This document shows positions 36,601 through 48,569 of a stretch of 64,000 nucleotides of DNA, piece after piece. The DNA is taken from positions 82,103,120 through 82,167,119 of the forward strand of contig NC_134094.1 of NCBI RefSeq assembly GCF_000715075.1, read 5' to 3'. The position numbers and the translations under genes were made by a program. The stretch is from Nicotiana tabacum. Taxonomy: Eukaryota > Streptophyta > Magnoliopsida > Solanales > Solanaceae. Within the stretch, counting starts at the first letter, position 1, and each line of letters opens with the position of its first letter. The notes beneath the pieces are model-generated. The model was not told the origin of the DNA, did no database searches, and was given only the letters and a program-made list of their open reading frames with translations.

Positions 36601-37264
36601 TCACAACAATCAATTCTCATTGACGAAAGTCCTAACTTAGAAACCAATCTCTTCGCCTTATAGAAATCACCAGGTAAGTTGATATTAGGGTCAACTAGTT
36701 CACTCATAAGGTCAATGAAACAGTCCATGGCTGCTTGAGAAATATTCCAATTAGATTTGATACTTAGTAATCTAACTGCAACAGACAGCTCAGAGTGCGG
36801 ACTTCCTTCACGTAGTGGACGACTAGCTTCCTCTAACTGTTCATAAAAACGTTTTGCGTCATCATTAGGAGTTTGTTCAACATTTTCATTGGGCTCACCC
36901 CCAAAAGCATCCGCAACCATATCCTGAATTCTAGAATCAAGATTTGTATTCTCCACCGACCTACTACTTTCACCAACAACCATGTTATGAAATATCCCAC
37001 GGCTACCATCGATCTCTCCATGATTAGTCCACACAAAGTAATTCTCTATAAACCCTTCCTATAAAGATGAAGCTTAACTTCCTCCGATTTTTTAAACTTC
37101 ATACAATCGCACCTGACACAAGGGCACCTAATTACTCCTTCACTTTGGTATGGTGGAAGTGACATTGCATGTCTAATAAAGTCATCAACCCCTTCTACAA
37201 AATCCTCCCGCAATCCCCGCCAATTAGGATAATTTTTATTATACATCCAAGTACGATGTTCCAT
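33679..37264 (-). pseudogene. TNPD-like transposase of the CACTA element (Transposase_21), nearly intact
   Basis: The transposase acts on the CACTA ends. From 37264: a Transpos_assoc-like segment with a zinc-binding pattern (IRCPCVRCDC), an acidic linker, then the Transposase_21 core. The core includes NIRLGLCADGFTPFS, TYDISTKQNFNMRANLMWTI and LDVMHIEKNYFDNLF. DUF4218-like (CGLPERIWKPI, SFFDVMEHLPIHLVHEA) and DUF4216-like (WFDPNPTRGTRVH, RNKSDWWVVIKTK) segments follow, ending in an acidic tail at 33679. Lesions: a one-base shift near 37045-37055 between HLYRKG and the resumed frame, a TAA near 36456, and a TAG at 35679-35681. Introns interrupt the C-terminal part (about 34360-35015). Confidence 0.82.
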
Positions 37265-37284
37265 CTATACAAATAAAACAAGAA

Positions 37285-38080
37285 CAAATTAATTTATTCT
37301 ACAATTATAAATTAATTATATCTTTTTTAGTTAATTCAAGATAATTATTTTTTCCTAATTACACCAATTTATATCCTAAAAGTTCAATTAATATCCAAAA
37401 GGTCCAATTCATATATTAAAAGTTCAATTCATATCCTAAAAGTTCAATTCACAAGAACAAATCCTAAAAACTAAAATTTCAATTCATATCCTATGAGTTT
37501 AAACATAAACTAACTAAACTAAAGAAATTCAACCCATACCCTAAAAGTTCGATTCACAAGAATAAATTAATTTATTCTACAATTATAAATTAATTATATC
37601 TTTTTTAGTTAATTCAAGATAATTATTATTTTTTAATTACATCAATTTATATCCTAAAAGTTCAATTCATATCCAAAAGGTCCAATTCATATCTTAAAAG
37701 TTCAATTCATATCCTAAAAGTTCAATTCACAAGAACAAATCCTAAAAACTAAAATTTCAATTCATATCCTATGAGTTTAAACATAAACTAACTAAACTAA
37801 AGAAATTCAACCCATACCCTAAAAGTTCGATTCACAAGAATAAATTAATTTATTCTACAATTATAAATTAATTATATTTTTTTAGTTAATTCAAGATAAT
37901 TATTTTTTCCTAATTACACCAATTTATATCCTAAAAGTTCAATTCATATCCAAAAGGTCCAATTCATATCCTAAAAGTTCAATTCACAAGAACAAATCCT
38001 AAAAACTAAAATTTCAATTCATATCCTACGAGTTTAAACATAAACTAACTAAACTAAAGAAATTCAACACATACCCTAAA
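37285..38080. repeat. 278 bp tandem repeat, nearly three copies
   Basis: 'acaattataaattaattata' starts at 37301, 37579 and 37857, a constant 278 bp period. Each unit contains a smaller array of 'tcctaaaagttcaattcat'. It lies in the 5' leader of the TNPD-like gene. Confidence 0.93.
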
Positions 38081-38289
38081 CTAAACTAATTCATAAATAA
38101 TTGACTAATTAATAAAACTAATTAGTTAATAAAACTAATTAACAAAACTAATTAAAACAAGACCTAAACCCTAATCCTCAATAAAATGCAATGTTCAAAT
38201 AATTGAAACACTAATCAATTGAAACTAATTCATAACTAATTAACAAAACCTGGAAATAATAAATAAATGGGTTGTAATTCAAACCTAGA

Positions 38290-38450
38290 ATTTGTAGGAG
38301 ATGGAGAAGGAGATCGAGGGGCGGCAGTGGCAGTGGCAGCGGCGACGGCGACGGCGACGGTGAGGGCTGGACGGCGAGGGGGAGGCCTGGACGGTGAGGG
38401 GGAGGGGCTGGGAGAAGGAGAGAAGGGAAGGAAGAAGAGGAAAAAATTTC
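38290..38450 (-). promoter_or_regulatory. GC-rich leader near the right CACTA end
   Basis: A 'ggcgac' microrepeat and a G-rich tract, which stand out in an AT-rich element. The tract lies between the right subterminal repeats and the 5' side of the minus-strand transposase gene, so promoter or leader function is plausible. Inference from position and composition only. Confidence 0.4.
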
Positions 38451-38495
38451 AGAGAAATGGGGGTTTTCCCCGTTTTTCACTTCTCTGATTTTAGA

Positions 38496-38905
38496 ATTAC
38501 CGACCAAAGTTGGTCGGTAATTTTGGTCGGTACATTAAGTGCTGACCGTTTGACCAAAAACCGACCAACTTTGGTCGGTTTTTTTTAAAAAAAAATTTAA
38601 TACTTTAACCGACCAACGTTGGTCGGTAATTTTAAATATAAATTCTTAAATATTATAAAATATTTAAGAATAATAAAATAATTATTAAAATTTAAAAAAT
38701 TGGATCCAAATTACCGACCAACGTTGGTCGGTAATCCAAAATTTTCTTGTCTGACCAGCTATTGACCAATTTACCGACCAACGTTGGTCGGTATTTTGTT
38801 TTAAAAAAATGTAAATATTTTTTTTCCCCAGTTTACGTCCAACCTGGACGGTTTTTGGTCGCATTTTTTGACCGACCAACGTTAGTCGGAAATAGTTGGT
38901 CGGTT
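38496..38905. repeat. Right subterminal repeats of the CACTA element
   Basis: About seven copies of the same 'ccgaccaacgttggtcggt' palindrome as at the left end. Confidence 0.85.
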
Positions 38906-38926
38906 TTTAGCAGATTTTTAGTAGTG

Positions 38927-39649
38927 CAATAAGCACTACCTATATCTTTTACACATTCAAATATGGAAGAAGTTAACAAGTTCTTTTAATCTATACCTGC
39001 TCTGACTTATTAAATATGTTTTCTTAACTAAATTAAAGCACCTGATATAACCAGAATAGAAGCTTTTTATCTTTTGACAAGTAAAATGGGACGCTTTAGC
39101 TTTCAACCTTAGAATCACTCTACACATTAACCAAAACATGTCAATACAAAGACATAAAACTGAAGGAAGCATGCATATATTTCCATCTAATTAACGCTGT
39201 TCAGAACATAGTTTTGCATTAGCGCTGTATAAGCCGCTCAGCGAATCCATTTCATGCATGCATGGACATATAATAAAACAACATTGTTTTACAAACCACA
39301 GATCATCAAGAAAAACAAAAACAGAAGTTACTCTTGAGCAACAAACTCTCTGTTTGATAATATTACTAACTCTCTGTTTCATATATGATATACAGAATAT
39401 TAGGAGTTACTCTTGAGCAACAAACTCAAGGTTAATTAAGAGCTCTTCTATTTCCTTCACATCTTGTTAATTTCTCCCATTTTTCAAAACTTTACCTAGC
39501 ATTAACATTTTTCTTTATTTCTATTTGTTTGCTATCGTTAATGTTTTTTGGATTGTCAAGATGGAAAATATCTTAACACTATCAATTGTATCTAGTTGGA
39601 CCAATATGAACACAGGAAATAGAAGCTTCGAGAAAGTATTAGATCAAAT
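38927..39649. other. Spacer between the CACTA element and the Athila-like nest
   Basis: No gene seen. It includes a short direct repeat ('gttactcttgagcaacaaactc' region near 39329 and 39407). Confidence 0.5.
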
Positions 39650-40387
39650 GCCAAATTTTCAAAGTTCAAACTTATCTCGTCCAAGTCACACCTCAAATTG
39701 GGGTTGTGAAGCGGTCGATTGCAATAATAATACTCAACTAGGAGTCGGGATCAAATCCACAAGGAGCGTAGATGGGATTAGTGGTATGTATTTGGTCTAA
39801 GCACGTGAATTGTCTAAGTTGCACTTTCACAAACTTTGTTTTAATTTTACTTCTAAAATTATACTAAGGATTGCAATTGAAAAATATGAAACTAGAGAAT
39901 AATGTTTTTGTTGTTGTTTTTCAAATATGTAAAAGGTCTAGGGCTGTGACTTCCACCTAGGTGTTTGCCTAATGGGTTGGGAGCTTTATAACGAGTTTCG
40001 TTAGTCGGGGTGTATTATAGCAATCGACACTCAAATACCCTCTCGCTAAGGGAGTGGTTTTGCCCAATTTGGCTTTCTCAAGTCCAAATGGGTATAGAAC
40101 TAAACAGTTGACAAATTGCTCAAGTCGGATTTTACTATCTCTAGGTTCAACCCTTTAATTGGGACTATCAATCTCTTGATTTTATCCCAAACTCTTGTTA
40201 GCCAAGTTTTCCTAGACTAAGTCTCTCTTTCTCAAGTAGAGACCAAGTCAAATAGGCTTGAATCAATGTTTGCGACCATTAATTCTACAATTATAGCAAG
40301 AACTAGGCTAAATAATACATACGCAACCATAAACAAGCCCTAAATCAAACACCCATTAGGTTCCCACACTAGGGTTGGGTCACAGCC

Positions 40388-41940
40388 TGACCATGCCCAA
40401 CTATGCCTTATAAAAAGGACTAAGCGGTCGCTGCAAAAATAATCCGGTTCAAGAGTCTGGAGTCAAATCCCACAGGGAACTAACCTATTTACTACAACTT
40501 TTAGTATCGCTAATGATAAGCTCAGACAATTTTCAGAGTTTAAGATTTTATTTGATAATTAACAGAAGTTATTTAACTAAGGAAAAATGACAATAAAAAC
40601 TATCAATAAGCAAGAATGAAGTTGAATTCAAGGGTAAAAGAATCTAGGGTTATTGATTTCCCCAATTATCAAATTAATTCCTGACACGTTAGCTATAATC
40701 TCGCCGTAACACTCTATAAAGATTATGAGTTCTTGCTTACTGTACTTATATCTCGATCAATTACGATAATTTACTAGAAGTATTCTCTCGAACTACTCTA
40801 GTTGATAATTTGTACAACTTATAAATATCACACCAAAGCTTCGTTATCTCTAATCCCGCTTTTAAATTCAAGTAATTAATCTCTTAACTTACTCGAAAGT
40901 GGCGTTGTTCAACAACAATCTAATCAAGTGTTCTTTCTCAAGCAATACTAGACAACTAGACATGATTAATCAAGGGCCCTTTCAATTAATCACAAGAAAC
41001 ACATAGTTGAATAATTATAGAGTAAAAACAGCTCAATTATATCAACACGTAATCAAGACTTCATCCAACAATTAGTTTCATTAACCCTAGATGACGGGTT
41101 TAGCTACTCATACTACTATGCACGATTACAATATAAAAAGTCATAACCAACAATGGAATTAAGAAGAAGAAGATGAAAAACTCGTAGGAGAATTCTCCGT
41201 CTTGTTCCTTTTATGTTCTTGCCTCCAAAGTTCTTCTAAAAATAGAGATACCCTCTTTTTGGGCGAACTGGGTTTCATATAGGTCAAGGTTAGTCGCCTC
41301 TCAAATTACAAAATTGGCCTTGGATGATTTTTCTCGGAAGCACGTGCACGACCGTGCATCAACCGCGCATCGACCGCGCACTTTGGCCAGTTTCTACCTG
41401 ACATGCGCGGCCTAGTACGCTGCCGCGCATAGACCGCGCACCTGGAGGATTTTCTGCAGCATTTTTTCTTTCTTCTTTTTAAGCGCGCTAACCTCCAATT
41501 GGCCTTTAATGCTCCATATTAGCTCCAAAACACTCTTTAACGTCCTCATAGCCCGGAATTGCTCCTGCAAAGCATAAAGTTCTTAATTAGAGCAATTTGT
41601 TATTATTTAACATTCAAATATCAATAAAGTACAGCTAAGTTAGAGTGCAAATAGTAGCTAAACTACATAATTATAGCCGCGCATAGACCGCGCACCTGGA
41701 GGATTTTCTGCAGCATTTTTTCTTTCTTCTTTTTAAGCACGCTAACCTCCAATTGGCCTTTAATGCTCCATATTAGCTCCAAAACACTCTTTAACGTTCT
41801 CATAGCCCGGAATTGCTCCTGCAAAGCATAAAGTTCTTAATTAGAGTAATTTGTTATCATTTAACATTCAAATATCAATAAAGTGCAGCTAAGTTAGAGT
41901 GTAAATAGTAGCTAAACTACATAATTATAGCCTTCTATCA
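40388..41940 (-). repeat. 3' LTR of the inner Athila-like element
   Basis: 1553 bp, paired with 50423-51701. The size excess over the 1279 bp partner is mostly a 254 bp internal tandem duplication at about 41423-41930. Confidence 0.92.
41423..41930. repeat. 254 bp tandem duplication inside one LTR
   Basis: 'ccgcgcatagaccgcgcacc' occurs at 41423 and 41677 and each copy is followed by nearly the same 250 bp. The 5' LTR has only one copy (from about 51437), so the duplication is private to this LTR. Confidence 0.9.
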
Positions 41941-43584
41941 ATACCCCACACTTAAACCATTGCTCGTCCCCGAGCAATCAAACCACACTCCACAGAGGCC
42001 TAACTTCACTAAGCGACTTCCTTAACTCATCACACCAAGAATATTTCACATAGATTGAGCACAGTAGTATAACATCTTCACCTCAAGAGTTGACTCCCAC
42101 GCACTACGCAATATTCCTAACTTACCCACTTACTCTAACGCAGAGGTCAAGAATTACCTTTCCGTCATGAATCAAGTGCCTGCTTATAACAAAAGAGACT
42201 CATTCCATAATCAATAAAATTCACGTACAATGAGGGACTTCAAAATAGACAGAATTCACTCACCCTCAAAAACGATATTCTTGTGCCAAAACAGATGCTC
42301 CATAGGCTTGCCCGTAGTGTACTACTCTACCAATCGAGCTCATACAATCGAGGATCAAGTAGGACTTTATTTGATTGTAATGTAGGCTGCGGGCCGGGTA
42401 GGATATATTTGGATATAAGAGTGACTACACCTCCCTAAGCACTTTAATACATATACTTTAACATTCAAGCCAATACTTATGTCAAACCAACACCCCACCT
42501 TCACATCAATGTATATTACCCCATACTTCTTTAAGCACAATCATCAAAAGCCACCAAAGGAATATTATTCACCACAATACAACTATTTTTTTTTTTTTTG
42601 ATTTTTTTTTCAATTCACGGGGCTTTTATTTTTTTTTTAAAACACAGTGCATCTTTCTCCTTATTTCATTAGTTTCACTCAAAAGCCCCACCAACCACCC
42701 CACACTTTAACCTTTACAAGTTCATAGCAATTCAAGTGCTCATGAGAGGTGAACATGTTCAAATAGATGGTTAATTCAAACAAAAGGGGTAAGGCTTGTA
42801 ATGTGGTTGCCAAAGAAACAAGATTACAGGCTCAAAGGGGTTAACTACGATACATAACAATTAGGTGGGTGGAATATATATATGGCTCAACAAAGAAATG
42901 CCTATATCACTTCCAAGACTGAACAAGACTACTATTTCGCTTTGCAAACACACAGGGCAAGTTCTAGGCATCAAATGTAGTGCACAAAATACAACAAGCC
43001 TCACACACACATGGCACAAGAGTCACTCCAGATTGGGTCATCAAAACACTCTAGTCAGGGTATTTAAGCTAAGTTAAGAACATACAATTTAAGGCACTCT
43101 TACAAGAATCAACAATTGAGCCTAAGCGTCACACTAAAGTACCTGGTATATTCAAGGCATAACGAAGTTAAGAGATCCTATTTCCAATTCAGCCCATACT
43201 CCAACGGTTCCTAACTTTAAAAAAAAAAAAACTAACTACACACGGTTCAAATGAAACCCTTGGAAAAGAACCGTGGCCCAAAGAAAAACCAAGGGGGAAT
43301 TGATACACTCCTAACAAAAGAAAATCTTTTTGTATTTTTTTTCTTCGACTTCAATCCCTCAAGAAACCCGTCGAATGATATCCATCGTCGGGACAAATTG
43401 AAACTTTTGAAGTTTTTTATTTTTATTTTGTATATTTAGTTAACTAATGAAACTACACTAGTCTACATAACTCTATACATACAACATACATACAAAATAT
43501 CCCCCACCCCACACTTAAAATGGTGGCATGTCCCCATGCCACACAAATAAAAAAATATGAGGTAAAGGAAACTTCCCTGGTACA
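41941..43584 (-). other. Polypurine tract and 3' untranslated region of the inner element
   Basis: Next to the LTR, the minus strand reads a purine-rich 'taagtgtggggtat' (rc of 41941-41954), the likely polypurine tract. The rest up to ORF3 has no gene. A long T-rich run is at about 42587-42640. Confidence 0.6.
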
Positions 43585-44742
43585 TCAATCCTGATCAGAG
43601 ACAGTGTCGGGGTCGAGATGGCACGCCCTCCCCAGTGCACACAGCCAAGCCATGATCTTCTTCTCAGATATTGTATTTTTGGTGGCCAGTGCATCAACTC
43701 GAGTCCCCAAATCCGTGACAGAAGTGCGTAACCCTGCCATTTCATGTTCTAAGGCTGTCATCCGCGTATCCCATCTGACCACAGATGTTCCTTCAGCCTC
43801 AACAACTTGCTCGTGTGGGGGTGACTCAGCCTGCCCTTCATCTCCCTCCTCTGGCACATCAAACTCATCACTATTAGCTCTGCCAGGTACCACATGATCC
43901 TTCCCAATGGTCACTTTATCTGCCCAGAACTTTGGTTCTTTTTTTACTCTTCCATCCACGTTCTTATTTTCCGGCACCCGTGCTGCCCGACATAATCTAG
44001 TGACTAGTGAAGGGAAGAAGAACCCATACCTCTGCACTGGACAACGGATGAACATCTCGTCGTGAATAACCTTAGCCACATCAATATCGTGGCCATTCAT
44101 GAAGCACCAGATCAATGCAGCTCTGGGACCGTTTACCTCAGTGGTGTTAGAAGAAGGCAGCAGGCGGCTTTTGATGATATAAATCCAACACTTCCCTTCA
44201 AAGGTGAGTGAGGCCGAGTGAAACTTCCGCCTTAGCGTAACCCACACTATGTATTTGTTTGGCACACAAATTGTTCTGAAAAATAGGTTCCAGGAGGTTG
44301 GTTCTCGCCAATACGTATCATAATAGTCCTCCTCCCTACCAAATACTGGCAGCCGATACGACCTCCTAATGGCATGTATCGATGCATCAACACTCTTTTG
44401 TTGCACAGTGCAAATATGATCCTCATGTTCAGAGCAGTTCGCGTAGAACTCTCGTACAACCAGAAAGTTGGCCTCCCCAGGTTCTTCAAAGAAAATATCC
44501 AGCCTGCGTCGAACCAACTCCTGATACATATTGGGGCATTCAATCTGGAGGGACCCTCTATCAATACCCCGTTCTGGTATAGGCTTCTTAGGAACCTTCT
44601 GACTAAAACGTTCCTGGACTGAGCTTGATATAAATCTTGTGCTATCAAACTGAGGTGCATTGGTTGAGGCTCGTGCCTGGGACGAGCCTGCATGACCACT
44701 AGAAGAGGCTCATGTGGTTTGTCTTTTCTTTGAGGGTGACAT
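43585..44742 (-). pseudogene. ORF3 (Athila-type third ORF, putative plant transposon protein) of the inner element
   Basis: The third ORF lies downstream of pol, as in Athila; its function is not established. The ATG at 44742 (MSPSKKRQ) is followed by an in-frame TGA at 44710-44712, probably a former CGA Arg codon. The frame is then open to 43585. It contains the family hallmark LVVREFYAN, a conserved core (INVGV-like AALIWCFMNGHDIDVAKVI) and a C-terminal heptad-rich segment (TRMTALEHEMAGLRTSV) that looks like a coiled coil. I see no signal peptide or transmembrane anchor, so an envelope role is not supported by sequence. Confidence 0.75.
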
Positions 44743-45844
44743 AGTACCTACAAAACAAATACCACTATCAGTACAAGGCGGGATGTGTGAACCAATAGCG
44801 GTTACTCAGATTTCACCCGCACAATTGGTCACAAATTACATTCATGAACTCACTGTGGCATTTAAACAAACACTTGATGTGCAACTTCACCCTAAATTCC
44901 CCAAGCACCCAATTATACCTCAATTCCACCACAATCTTAACAATGTCTAATCCAACCCAACAAGATGAAATTTCACTATCCTCACATACCAACAAGTATA
45001 CTTAGTAATATAAAGTAAAGAAAAGAACACCAATGACTTCTACTACCATACAATTAAAAGAGAAGAAGAAAAGAATTTTTTTGGAAAAACTAAAAAAAAT
45101 AAAAACTGAAGGAAAAGGAAAATAGAAGCCATGGCACTTACGTAAAGAAGCTTGTAAGGAATAGAGATTGGGGAGTGATTGAGTAGGGAAGAGGAGAAAA
45201 GGAAGGTAGGTTTTTGCTTTTGAAATTGGGGAGAAGGGAGGGTTTTGGGCGTGTGTTAGTTGTGAGAGAGGAGGTTTTTTTTTTTTTTTTTTTTTAGATT
45301 TTAGGGGAGGAATAAGGGGGGTCAGTTATTAGTAAAGGAAGAAAATAAAAAATAAAAACTAACGAAAAGAAAAGAAAGGGAAAAAAAATTAACTAATGGA
45401 ATAACCTAAAAACGGCGCCCAGTGCGCGGTCAGTACGCAGCCGCGCGCACGTGGGGTAGTGGAGTCGAACAATGCGCGGTCCATGCACGGCCGTGCATGT
45501 GCAACAGTAGGGGTCTGAAAGTGTGCGGCCTGTGCGCGGTCAGTGCGCCGCCACGCACATTTGTCCTTCGAAATTTCTCCCTTTTAGCCACTTTTTACCT
45601 ATCTTCGGATGGATTTCTTCACCCCGAGTCTTTCCGTCACGCACAATTTCATCCCTGCATACTAATAGACCTGTAAATACTTTCACCATTCAAAATCCAA
45701 TATGAAAAATAAGAATAAAGAAAAAATATTGGGTTGCCTCCTAAGAAGCGCCTGATTTAACGTTGCGGCACGATGAATTACAATAAAACCATGGGTTGCC
45801 TCCCAGGAAGTGCCTAATTTAACGCCGCGGCATGACGCAGGCTT
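44743..45844 (-). other. Noncoding region between integrase and ORF3 of the inner element
   Basis: It holds a CpG-rich cluster ('gcgcggtcagtgcgc', 'gtgcgcggtc' and similar) at about 45412-45560. Two copies of a block 'gggttgcctcc(t/c)a(a/g)gaag' lie at 45731-45763 and 45793-45825. No protein gene. Confidence 0.7.
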
Positions 45845-46960
45845 TCATGATTGCACTTCGCTCACATATTGGGGCTCTTCCAAAGACATCACAACTTTCT
45901 CCCCTTTTTCTTCAACCATTCCAAGGTAGTGTTTCAACCTTTGCCCATTCACTTTAAACCTATTCGTTCCATCTTCGGACTCAATTTCTACTGCTCCACT
46001 TGAGAACACTTGCACAACTCTAAATGGTCCTGACCATCTAGATTTCAGCTTATTCGGAAACAATCTTAATCTCGAGTTGTATAACAACACTAGATCTCCA
46101 GGTTTGAAGTTCCGATCTAGAATGTGCTTATCATGCATCATCTTCATCCTTTCTTTGTACAATCTTGCATTCTCGAATTCATGGAACCGGAAGATGGCAT
46201 GATTCGAGTTCATGTAGCTCTATGACTCTAATTGTGCTTGCGGTTTCCATATCCAAGTTCAACTGCCACAGTGTCCATAAGGTTTTATGCTCAAGCTCCA
46301 CCGGAAGATGGCATGCTTTTCCAAACACCAACTTGTATGGAGACATACCAATTGGAGTTTTAAATGCTGTGCGGTATGCCCATAATGCATCATCCAACTT
46401 CTTTGCCCAATCAGTCCTTGTCGCATTCACTATTTTGGTCAGGACACTTTTGATTTCCCTATTGGACAATTTCACTTGCCCGCCCGTTTGTTGGTGGTAA
46501 GGTGTGGCAACCTTATGGCGAACTCCATACTTTTCTAACAGCCTTGCGAATGCTCTATTGCAAAAATGGGTTCCACCATCACTGATTATAGCTCTCGGAG
46601 TGCCAAAACGTGTGAAAATATTTTTCTTTAGAAAGCCTGTTACTCCTTTGGCATCATTTGTTGGAAGGGCCACAACTTCAACCCATTTGGAGACGTAGTC
46701 AAGTGCTACCAATATGTACTTGTTACCATATGAGATGACAAATGGTCCCATAAAATCAATCCCCCACATGTCAAATACTTCCACCTCTTGAATTGTAGTC
46801 ATCGACATCTCGTGACGACGAGATATGTTTCCTGTCCTTTGGCACTCATCACAACTTTTCACCCAAGCATGGGCATCCTTGAATAAAGTCGGCCAATACA
46901 AACCCGACTGTAACACCTTCGCCGCTGTCCGAATTCCTCCAAAGTGCCCACCATATGGTG
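45845..46960 (-). pseudogene. Integrase of the inner element, catalytic Glu replaced
   Basis: DDE integrase that joins the cDNA to host DNA. Minus-strand order: zinc-binding HHCC remnant ending CDECQRTG (about 46848), catalytic core with first Asp in GIDFMGPF (about 46760) and second Asp in IISDGGTHF (about 46580). The motif that normally reads GQVE reads GQVK, with AAA at 46470-46472. A frame change near 46180-46213 separates the core from the C-terminal segment (KPGDLVLLYNSRLRLF ... SRWSGPF, 46213-45845). A TAG near 46971 separates it from RNase H. Confidence 0.85.
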
Positions 46961-46973
46961 AAGTATGGCAAGC

Positions 46974-47868
46974 CTACAAAACAGAAGATTGATCTTTCTC
47001 GGGGATACACCTCCGGATCATGTTATCTACACATATTTTAAAAAGTAAAGGTTCATCCCAGTAATAAGACCGACAATCGCGAAAGAACTTTTTCTTTTGA
47101 ATTGAAGAGATTTCATAAGGTACAATACTGCTTGCCAAATAATTAGCAATATCAGCATACCATGGCGTCTCCTCCATTGCCACTGCTAGTAAGTGTTCGT
47201 CCGGGAATGTCTCAGTTTTATCTCCAACCTCTACTTTCTTTTCAGCTCCCTCCAACCTTGAAAGGTGGTCTGTCACTTGGTTATCTGTCCCTTTCCTATC
47301 GCGGATCTCCAAATCGAATTCTTGTAGCAAAAGAACCCAACGGATCAAGCATGGCTTTGACTCCTTCTTTGCTATTAAGTACCTAAGTGCTGCATGGTCA
47401 GTATAAACAATCACTTTTGAACCAATCAAATATGACCTGAATTTGTTGAATGCAAACACCACAACCAACATCTCTTTCTTACTCACGGTATAATTGAGTT
47501 GTGCACTGCTTAGCGTTCTGCTTGCATAGTAAATTGGGTGCACCAGTTTGTCATTTCGCTGCCCGAGGACTGCTCCTATAGCATAATCACTCGCATCACA
47601 CATGAGCTCGAACGGTTGCTTCTCTATTAATGGCTTCACAGGTGGTGTTGTCCTTTCTTCTGAGTGTAGTGGCTCGAACTGGGGTTCCCTTTTACAGAAC
47701 CCTTGACCTTCGAGAGCCATGACCTACTCTGCCAACTCTTCACCATCCACATCTTCCAAATTCATCAAGCAAGCTTCTAACGAATCTCTGACATTAAGGG
47801 TCTCATCCTCCTCTTGTAGTATTACATCCACCGCCTCCACTTGTGAATAATTTGCAAATTCGCTGGGC
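46974..47868 (-). pseudogene. RNase H fused to the pol linker; reverse transcriptase deleted
   Basis: The linker ([13 protein letters not shown], 47868-47730) contains a TAG near 47728. The text KPLIEKQP (about 47625) then runs straight into FELMCDASD, the first RNase H motif, followed by [16 protein letters not shown] and [14 protein letters not shown]. In the outer element about 1.17 kb, including the RT motif VFMDDFSV, separates the same two points. The whole RT domain is absent. RNase H itself looks complete. Confidence 0.88.
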
Positions 47869-47879
47869 CTCCTCATAGA

Positions 47880-48569
47880 TTATTGAACATTGAATATTAT
47901 TTCCTCATTATTAAACCTAATTTTTAACTCTCCAGTCTCGCAGTCGATCAATGCTCTCCCAGTGGCTAAGAACTGCCTCCCCAAAATTATTGGTATTTCT
48001 TTGTCAACTTGACAGTCAAGAAAAATGAAGTCGACAGAAAATACAAACTTCCCCACTTGGATGAGCACATCATCCAGAATTCCTGTCGGCCTTTTGACTG
48101 TGCGATCAACCAGTTGCAACAACATTGAGGTCGGTCTAGCTCTGCCAATAACTAATTTTATGTAGATTGCCAAAGGTATCAAGTTGATACTGGCTCCTAA
48201 GTCACACAATGCTTTAGAAAAAGCATAACTTCCAATTATGCATGGGATAGTGAAACTACCGTGATCAAACAATTTTTGAGCCATAGGTCTTGTCACTACT
48301 GCGCTGCAAGTTTGAGTTAGAGTTACATTAGACAGGTCCTGGAAAATAAATTTTCGAGACATCATATCCTTCATCATTTTTGCATAGCCTGGCATTTCCC
48401 TCAAAGCATCCATCAGCGGAATATTCAATTGAATTTGTCTAAGCATTTCCATGAATTTCTTGTATTGATCATCTTTCTTTTGCTTTGCGAACCTTTGAGG
48501 GAATGGTGCAAGAGTTAGCTTCTTCCCACTGCTTGGTGTCTTTTCTTTATTAGGAGCCTTTTCCACCAC
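47880..48569 (-). pseudogene. Aspartic protease region of the inner element
   Basis: Retropepsin-like domain with the active-site motif [10 protein letters not shown] (about 48210) and the C-terminal motif [10 protein letters not shown], typical of Ty3/gypsy proteases that cleave Gag-Pol. The frame is open for 229 codons. A TAG at 48570 separates it from gag and a TAA at 47880 from the rest of pol. Confidence 0.85.

Larger units (their letters stand above)
30753..38926 (-). mobile_element. Complete CACTA (En/Spm-type) transposon, 8.17 kb
   Basis: It begins CACTACTAGAAATTCGCTAA at 30753 and ends with the inverted match (TTTTTAGTAGTG) at 38926. A perfect 3 bp duplication CAA flanks it (30750-30752 and 38927-38929). 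Arrays of 'ccgaccaacgttggtcggt'-like words lie just inside both ends. Both expected genes are present on the minus strand: a TNPD-like transposase (33679-37264) and a TNPA-like gene (31601-33598). Matching ends and TSD suggest a relatively recent insertion, although both genes carry at least one lesion. Confidence 0.95.

Noticed and set aside
43585..44742. Retroviral-type envelope gene
   Set aside because: Position downstream of pol suggests it, but no signal peptide, cleavage site or membrane anchor can be seen, so only the neutral name ORF3 is used.
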